A stretch of DNA of 64,000 bases, taken from an uncultured Litoreibacter sp. Its GTDB lineage: Bacteria > Pseudomonadota > Alphaproteobacteria > Rhodobacterales > Rhodobacteraceae. A program made the position numbers and the translations under genes. How positions within the stretch are numbered: the stretch's first letter is position 1; each line of letters starts with the position of its first letter. Location of the stretch: contig CANLOU010000006.1 of NCBI GenBank assembly GCA_947492995.1, forward strand, positions 1-64,000, read 5' to 3'. The notes under the pieces are model-generated. The model worked only from the letters and a program-made list of their open reading frames with translations, had not been told where the DNA came from and did not search any database. Shown piece by piece: positions 59,852-64,000 of the stretch.

Positions 59852-60262
59852 ATGACCGAGGGAATAATGACAATCCGTGAAATGTGCGAAGCTTTTGGCG
59901 TCACGCCACGGACCCTGCGCTTCTACGAGGCAAAAGAGCTGATCTTTCCCGTCCGGGACGGGCAAAAGCGACTGTACAACAAAAGCGACCGGGCCCGGCT
60001 GAAGCTGATCCTGCGCGGCAAGCGCTTCGGCTTCTCGCTGGAGGAAATCCGCCAGCTTCTGGACATGTACAATCTGGGCGACCAGCAGGCGACGCAGCTG
60101 GCCAAGACCTACGAAATTGCAAAACACCGTCTGGCCGATATGATCCGCCAGAGAGACGAGTTGAGTGAAGCCATTGACGATCTGTCGAACCAGCTGCGCT
60201 GGGGCGAAAAGATGCTGGCCTCGCTTGAAGAGCAATCCATGCCCCGCGCCGCTGCGGGCTGA
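59852..60262 (+). CDS. MerR family transcriptional regulator (2 of 2), LiuR-like
   Basis: 136 residues from ATG 59852 with AAGGACA upstream. MerR domain TIREMCEAFGVTPRTLRFYEAKELIFPVRDGQKRLYNKSDRARLKLILRGKRFGFSLEEIRQLLDMYNLGDQQ, then a long dimerisation helix (about 78-125). No effector-binding cysteines. Position directly before an acyl-CoA dehydrogenase and behind a LiuR-type palindrome points to control of fatty or branched-chain acyl-CoA oxidation, probably with an acyl-CoA or related ligand. Confidence 0.92.
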   Translation: MTEGIMTIREMCEAFGVTPRTLRFYEAKELIFPVRDGQKRLYNKSDRARLKLILRGKRFGFSLEEIRQLLDMYNLGDQQATQLAKTYEIAKHRLADMIRQRDELSEAIDDLSNQLRWGEKMLASLEEQSMPRAAAG

Positions 60263-60292
60263 CCTATAGACCAGACCGACCGGAGGAAACCC

Positions 60293-62071
60293 ATGCCGAC
60301 CTACACCGCCCCAGTAAAAGACATGCAATTCGTGCTGCACGAGATGCTGAAGATCAGCGAACAGGACGTGGAGGGGTATAGCGACCTCGACGCAGATTTC
60401 ACCGGGGCCATTCTGGAGGAGGCCGGCAAAATTTCATCCGAAGTGCTGCAACCGTTGAACGCCGTTGGCGACACCGAGGGCTGCACGCTGGAAAACGGGG
60501 TGGTTCGGACCCCGACCGGATTCAAGGCGGCCTTCGAGCAGATGAAAGAAGGCGGCTGGACCGCGCTGGACTGCGATCCAGACTATGGCGGCCAGGGCCT
60601 GCCCTACCTGATGGGCACAGCAGTGGGCGAGATGATGGTGTCCGCCAACATGGCCTTCAACATGTATCAGGGCCTGACCCACGGCGCCTATTCCGCTATC
60701 CACGCCCATGGCACGGATGAGCAGAAAGCAAAATGGCTGCCCAAAATGGTCAGCTGCGAATGGACTGGCACCATGAACCTGACGGAGCCGCATTGCGGCA
60801 CCGATCTGGGCCTGATGCGCACCAAAGCGGTCCCGCAGGACGACGGGTCCTACAAAATCTCCGGCCAGAAGATCTTCATCTCGGCGGGCGAGCATGACAT
60901 GGCCGACAACATCATCCATCTGGTGCTGGCCAAGATCGAAGGCGGGCCTGAGGGCATCAAGGGCGTGTCGCTGTTCATCGTGCCGAAATTCCTGGTCGGT
61001 GACGACGGTGAAATCGGCGCGCGCAATGGCGTGTCGGTCGGGGCCATCGAGGAAAAGATGGGCATCCACGGCAATTCCACCTGCGTGATGAACTATGACG
61101 AGGCGACTGGCTATTTGCTGGGCACCGAGCATAAAGGCATGCGTGCCATGTTCACCATGATGAACGAGGCGCGTCTGGGCGTGGGCCTGCAAGGCTACGC
61201 GCAAGCCGCCGTCGCTTATGAAAACGCCGCATGGTACGCCAATGACCGGCTTCAGGGCCGCGCCGTCACCGGCGACGCATATCCCGACAAGCCGGCCGAC
61301 CCGCTGATCGTGCATCCCGACATTCGCCGCAACCTGATGGACCAGAAGTCCTTTGTTGAGGGCGCGCGGGCGTTTGTGTTCTGGGGGGCCAACCTGATCG
61401 ACCGCCACCACCGCGCGGGCGACGACGATGCGGACGGGCTGATCTCGCTGATGACGCCGGTTATCAAGGGCTTCCTGACCGACAAAGGCTTTGAATACGC
61501 CACCGCCGCGCAGCAGGTCTATGGCGGCCACGGCTATATCGAGGAATGGGGCATGTCCCAATTTGCCCGCGATGCCCGCATCGCGATGATCTATGAAGGG
61601 GCCAACGGCGTGCAGGCGCTCGACCTGGTGGGCCGCAAGCTGTCGCAGGACGGCGGCAAACATGTGATGGCGTTCTTCGAGATGGTGAAAAGCTTCATCA
61701 AGGAGAATTCCGGCGACGAGGCGTTCGACAAGGACTTCCTTGAGCCGCTGAAAGCCGCGTCCAAGGACTTGCAGGCCGCCGGCATGTATTTCATGCAAAA
61801 CGGCATGAAGAACCCGAACCACGCGCTGGCAGGCTCCTATGACTTCATGCATATGATGGGCCATGTCTGCCTCGGCCTGATGTGGGCACGGATGGCGAAA
61901 GCCGCGCAGGCCTCCCTTGATGGCGGCGCGTCGGACACTGCGTTCTACGAGGCCAAAATCGCCACTGGCCGCTACTACATGGCGCGCCAACTGCCGGCGA
62001 CGGCCATGCATCTGGCCCGCATCAATTCGGGCGCGGATACGGTCATGGCGCTGGACGCGGCAAACTTCTAA
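60293..62071 (+). CDS. Acyl-CoA dehydrogenase with extra C-terminal domain (DmdC/FadE5-like)
   Basis: 592 residues, much longer than the 380-residue classic enzymes because of a long N-terminal helix bundle and a C-terminal domain (from about 470). FAD and substrate motifs: [87 protein letters not shown] and [42 protein letters not shown] (catalytic Glu in YEG). The family includes 3-methylmercaptopropionyl-CoA dehydrogenase (DmdC) of DMSP breakdown and long-chain enzymes; sequence alone does not decide. The 3' thiolase start at 63976 supports a beta-oxidation cluster. Confidence 0.92.
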   Translation: MPTYTAPVKDMQFVLHEMLKISEQDVEGYSDLDADFTGAILEEAGKISSEVLQPLNAVGDTEGCTLENGVVRTPTGFKAAFEQMKEGGWTALDCDPDYGGQGLPYLMGTAVGEMMVSANMAFNMYQGLTHGAYSAIHAHGTDEQKAKWLPKMVSCEWTGTMNLTEPHCGTDLGLMRTKAVPQDDGSYKISGQKIFISAGEHDMADNIIHLVLAKIEGGPEGIKGVSLFIVPKFLVGDDGEIGARNGVSVGAIEEKMGIHGNSTCVMNYDEATGYLLGTEHKGMRAMFTMMNEARLGVGLQGYAQAAVAYENAAWYANDRLQGRAVTGDAYPDKPADPLIVHPDIRRNLMDQKSFVEGARAFVFWGANLIDRHHRAGDDDADGLISLMTPVIKGFLTDKGFEYATAAQQVYGGHGYIEEWGMSQFARDARIAMIYEGANGVQALDLVGRKLSQDGGKHVMAFFEMVKSFIKENSGDEAFDKDFLEPLKAASKDLQAAGMYFMQNGMKNPNHALAGSYDFMHMMGHVCLGLMWARMAKAAQASLDGGASDTAFYEAKIATGRYYMARQLPATAMHLARINSGADTVMALDAANF

Positions 62072-62076
62072 GCTAG

Positions 62077-62096
62077 GGGCGGGGAGACCCCCGCCC
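62077..62096. terminator. GC hairpin after acyl-CoA dehydrogenase
   Basis: GGGCGGGG (62077-62084), loop AGAC, CCCCGCCC (62089-62096), beginning six bases after the stop codon. There is no T-run, so it is more likely a processing or attenuation stem than a full terminator. Confidence 0.55.
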
Positions 62097-62124
62097 TACC
62101 CCGCCGCTTGTTCTGGGAGGAGCC

Positions 62125-62337
62125 ATGGCAGAGCGTTTCAAACCGACCCGTCGCGTCAACCTCGCGTTGACCGAACGTGGATGGCGCAACCTCAAGAAAT
62201 TCAGCTCCGAGGCGGGATTAGACGAGGGGGAGGCCATCTCCTTCCTCTTTGAAAACTTCAGCTCGGTGATGAACGAGGACAACCTGACCCACCGGCTGCG
62301 CATCTTCAATTCCGAGCTGGAGGCGCGCAAGAAATGA
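62125..62337 (+). CDS. Small ribbon-helix-helix-like protein
   Basis: 70 residues with GGAGGAG directly upstream. The sequence RRVNLALTERGWRNLKKFSSEAGLDEGEAISFLFENF has the strand plus two-helix pattern of RHH (CopG/MetJ) DNA-binding proteins; the C-terminus (EDNLTHRLRIFNSELEARKK) is a short charged helix. No toxin partner is next to it. A role as a local regulator of the acyl-CoA dehydrogenase cluster is possible. Confidence 0.78.
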   Translation: MAERFKPTRRVNLALTERGWRNLKKFSSEAGLDEGEAISFLFENFSSVMNEDNLTHRLRIFNSELEARKK

Positions 62338-62365
62338 CGTCCCGACATCGGCCCCCGACCGCCAT

Positions 62366-62427
62366 GAGTATTTTTGCCAAAACGAAACCATCAGGGGCTC
62401 TTGGGCTTCGTTTTGGTCCAAATACTC
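62366..62427. repeat. Short repeat family A, copies 4 and 5 facing each other
   Basis: Copy 4, GAGTATTTTTGCCAAAACG plus AAAC (62366-62388), and copy 5 on the reverse strand (62406-62427; its minus-strand form has GGACC instead of TGCC). They are separated by 17 bases and form a long stem in RNA. It lies between the RHH-like gene and the GST gene, both on the plus strand, and may act as a terminator. Confidence 0.78.
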
Positions 62428-62461
62428 ACTCCCCAGATCGCAACATGGAAGGCCGCCCCCA

Positions 62462-63085
62462 ATGATGAAACTGTATTGCTTTGGCGAAAGCGGCAACGCC
62501 TACAAGGCCGCCCTGACGCTTGAACTGGCCGGCGTCGCGTGGGAGCCGGTTTTTGTGGACTTCTTCAACGGCGAGGCCCGCTCGGATGCGTTCCGCGCGA
62601 TCAACCCGATGGGCGAGGTTCCGGTGCTGGTTGACGGCGATGTCACGCTGACCCAATCGGGGGTGATCCAACACTATGTCGTGGACCAGACCGGCAAGCT
62701 GGGCGGCGCAGCTGCCGAAAAATACGAAGTGCTGCGCTGGGTGCTGTGGGACAACCACAAAATGTCGAGCCAGGCGGGCGTGACCCGCTTCCTGACCAAT
62801 TTCCTGCCCGAAGAGAAACGCCCGACAGACGCGATTGCGTTTCTTCAAGGGCGCTTGCAAGCGGCTTACAAGACGCTTGACGATCACCTGGCGGGCCGCG
62901 ACTGGATTGCGGGTGACGGCATGACCGTGGCCGACATCTCGAATTGCGGCTACTTGTTTTACGACGAGCCCTTCGGCTTCGTGCGCAAGGACTGGCCCAA
63001 TATCGACGCCTGGCTGACCCGCATCAGCGACACACCCGGCTGGAAACACCCATACGACCTGATGCAAAGGGCCCTGCCCGCATGA
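62462..63085 (+). CDS. Glutathione S-transferase family protein
   Basis: 207 residues. The thioredoxin-like N-terminal domain (MKLYCFGESGNAYKAALTLELAGVAWEPVFVDFFNGEARSDAFRAINPMGEVPVLVDGDVTLTQSGVIQHYV) includes the cis-Pro loop GEVPVL and the glutathione-binding QSG. The C-terminal helical domain has LAGRDWIAGDGMTVADISNCGYLFY. Conjugates glutathione to electrophiles or acts in thiol metabolism; the exact class is unclear. It follows an inverted repeat and probably starts a new transcript. Confidence 0.92.
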   Translation: MMKLYCFGESGNAYKAALTLELAGVAWEPVFVDFFNGEARSDAFRAINPMGEVPVLVDGDVTLTQSGVIQHYVVDQTGKLGGAAAEKYEVLRWVLWDNHKMSSQAGVTRFLTNFLPEEKRPTDAIAFLQGRLQAAYKTLDDHLAGRDWIAGDGMTVADISNCGYLFYDEPFGFVRKDWPNIDAWLTRISDTPGWKHPYDLMQRALPA

Positions 63086-63158
63086 GCGCAACCCCACAAA
63101 TTTTGCTGGATTTTCAGCGTCCTGCCCGCAATGATGCGCGGATCGGGACGGAGATTTT

Positions 63159-63626
63159 ATGTTCAGCAAACTGGCGCTTGGCGCGATTTGGGGCTACCAG
63201 CAATATGTCTCGCCCCACAAAGGCTTCCGCTGCGCCTATGCGGTCGCGCATGGCGGCACGGGCTGCTCGGGCTACGCCAAATATGCGATCCGCGACCACG
63301 GCATTTGGCGGGCCATCCCGATCATCCGCCAACGCCTGCGCGACTGCAAAGCGGCCTATGACGACATCAAGGCCAGCTGCACCTGCCGCGACGCGCCGCT
63401 TGATGACAGCGAGCGCGCCGAGCTTGAACGGCGGCGCAAGAAGGACGGCAAATGCAGCAAGGGCGACCTTTGCTTGGGATGCGGGGATTGCGGCGGCGGC
63501 TGTGGCGGCTCGGCCGCACGTGGCGCAAGCAGCAACAAGATGTGTGACCTCAACCCCTGCGACGGCGACATTGGCTGCGGCAGCTGCGACGCGTGTTCAT
63601 GCGACGTCTGCTCATGCGGCGGCTAG
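63159..63626 (+). CDS. yidD: YidD-like membrane protein insertion factor with Cys-rich tail
   Basis: 155 residues. Residues 1-68 follow the YidD pattern (IWGYQQYVSPHKGFRCAYAVAHGGTGCSGYAKYAIRDHGIWRAIPIIRQRLRDCKAAY; compare the YQRYISP...C..YAIEALEKHG family core). The remainder is a long hydrophilic extension with about 17 cysteines in clusters such as CSKGDLCLGCGDCGGGCGG and CDLNPC..GCGSCDACSCDVCSCGG, and many glycines. Standard YidD is about 70-85 residues. The tail could bind metal ions or form disulfides. The core is thought to aid insertion of membrane proteins with YidC. It lies before a small membrane protein gene. Confidence 0.8.
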   Translation: MFSKLALGAIWGYQQYVSPHKGFRCAYAVAHGGTGCSGYAKYAIRDHGIWRAIPIIRQRLRDCKAAYDDIKASCTCRDAPLDDSERAELERRRKKDGKCSKGDLCLGCGDCGGGCGGSAARGASSNKMCDLNPCDGDIGCGSCDACSCDVCSCGG

Positions 63627-63644
63627 CGAATATGGGGCCAGCAC

Positions 63645-63983
63645 ATGATCCTCGTGGCGTTCCTCATCGGCATGGCGCTCTGCGCCGTGACGCTGGCGCT
63701 GATCCACGCTGAGGACAGTGGCGACAAGTTTGGCAGCGCCGTGGCCATGTTTGCCGCCTGGTGCGCCTTTGGGATGCTTTTGATGGGCGGGACATGGGGT
63801 CTTGGGATTGTGATCCCCGGCCTCATCGCCGCCGTGGTACTGGTTTTAAGAACGACGACATTTGGCAAGGCACTCTGCCCCCTTGCCCCTTACAAAATGC
63901 CCCTCGGGATTGGCGCGCTGGTGTGCAGCGTGCTGGTCTGGGTGGGGGTGCTCAACATGATGGAAGGACTCCCCAATGGCTGA
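63645..63983 (+). CDS. Unknown small membrane protein, four helices
   Basis: 112 residues from ATG 63645. Four hydrophobic segments (ILVAFLIGMALCAVTLALIHA, GSAVAMFAAWCAFGMLLMGG, WGLGIVIPGLIAAVVLVL, LGIGALVCSVLVWVGVLNM). I do not recognise the family. It ends inside the first codons of the next gene (overlap 63976-63983), suggesting coupled translation with the probable thiolase. Confidence 0.72.
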   Translation: MILVAFLIGMALCAVTLALIHAEDSGDKFGSAVAMFAAWCAFGMLLMGGTWGLGIVIPGLIAAVVLVLRTTTFGKALCPLAPYKMPLGIGALVCSVLVWVGVLNMMEGLPNG

Positions 63984-64000
63984 AGCCTATATCTACGACG
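63976..64000 (+). CDS. Probable acetyl-CoA acyltransferase (thiolase), first codons only
   Basis: Only eight residues are visible (MAEAYIYD) before the window ends. Thiolases of Rhodobacteraceae typically begin M(S/A)EAYIYDAVRTPRG, and an acyl-CoA dehydrogenase lies 2 kb upstream, so a beta-oxidation thiolase is the likely identity. The start overlaps the preceding gene. The evidence is short and the call is tentative. Confidence 0.5.

Overview
The window looks like a chromosomal segment of a marine alphaproteobacterium of the Rhodobacteraceae (Roseobacter group). This is inferred from the GC-rich coding style, the imuA-imuB-dnaE2 mutasome with an alphaproteobacterial GTTC-N7-GTTC LexA box, TRAP-type uptake, the MerR/acyl-CoA dehydrogenase gene order and short intergenic repeats of a kind I associate with this group. 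No database search was possible; functions rest on recognised motifs and gene order.

Layout. 1-4079 (+): the end of a type VI secretion (T6SS) island: VgrG spike C-terminus, two unknown proteins, a PAAR tip, a DUF4123 adaptor and a third unknown protein that is a candidate cargo. 4083-9601 (-): SOS mutagenesis operon imuA-imuB-dnaE2 behind a perfect LexA box, with two perfect inverted repeats between imuB and dnaE2. 9731-16421 (-): acyl-CoA synthetase, Kbp-like BON/LysM protein, ABC exporter, an unknown membrane protein and a MATE exporter. 16491-19256: a divergent polar amino-acid-type ABC uptake system plus an AhpD-like protein. 19350-19423 (-): tRNA-Gly(UCC) with a good promoter. 19477-21152 (-): class IV aminotransferase and a lone pxpA. 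21261-22632 (+): an isolated pair resembling genes of extracellular contractile injection systems (DUF4255/Pvc16-like and a short Pvc15-like AAA ATPase).

22629-47893 is a large sugar-acid catabolism region: ribokinase with three tandem Gfo/Idh/MocA oxidoreductases, uxaC-uxuB, a seven-gene translationally coupled minus-strand operon (UxaA-type dehydratase, Idh, AroE-like, PhyH, FAD oxidase, beta-hydroxyacid dehydrogenase, DMT transporter), a TRAP transporter, a GntR regulator, denD, and a plus-strand operon SDR-IlvD/Edd-FAH-hydroxyacid dehydrogenase-enolase-superfamily dehydratase. The likely theme is import of uronates or aldonates by TRAP, dehydration by three unrelated dehydratase families, and oxidation and cleavage to pyruvate plus a hydroxyacid.

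47896-49996 is a small accessory insert: paired palindromic operators, an orphan Phd/YefM-like protein, an unannotated 54-residue membrane protein with a strong promoter, and a clearly AT-richer P-loop ATPase ending on the stop codon of panE. This is the best candidate for an undescribed system. 49993-64000 returns to housekeeping and lipid metabolism: panE, CoA ligase, SRAP peptidase, 5'-nucleotidase, DUF952, pyrD, ArsC-like, MATE, two thioesterases, two paralogous MerR regulators around a palindromic operator, an acyl-CoA dehydrogenase, an RHH-like small protein, GST, a Cys-rich YidD-like protein, a small membrane protein and the first codons of a probable thiolase. Two families of short repeats sit close to gene ends.
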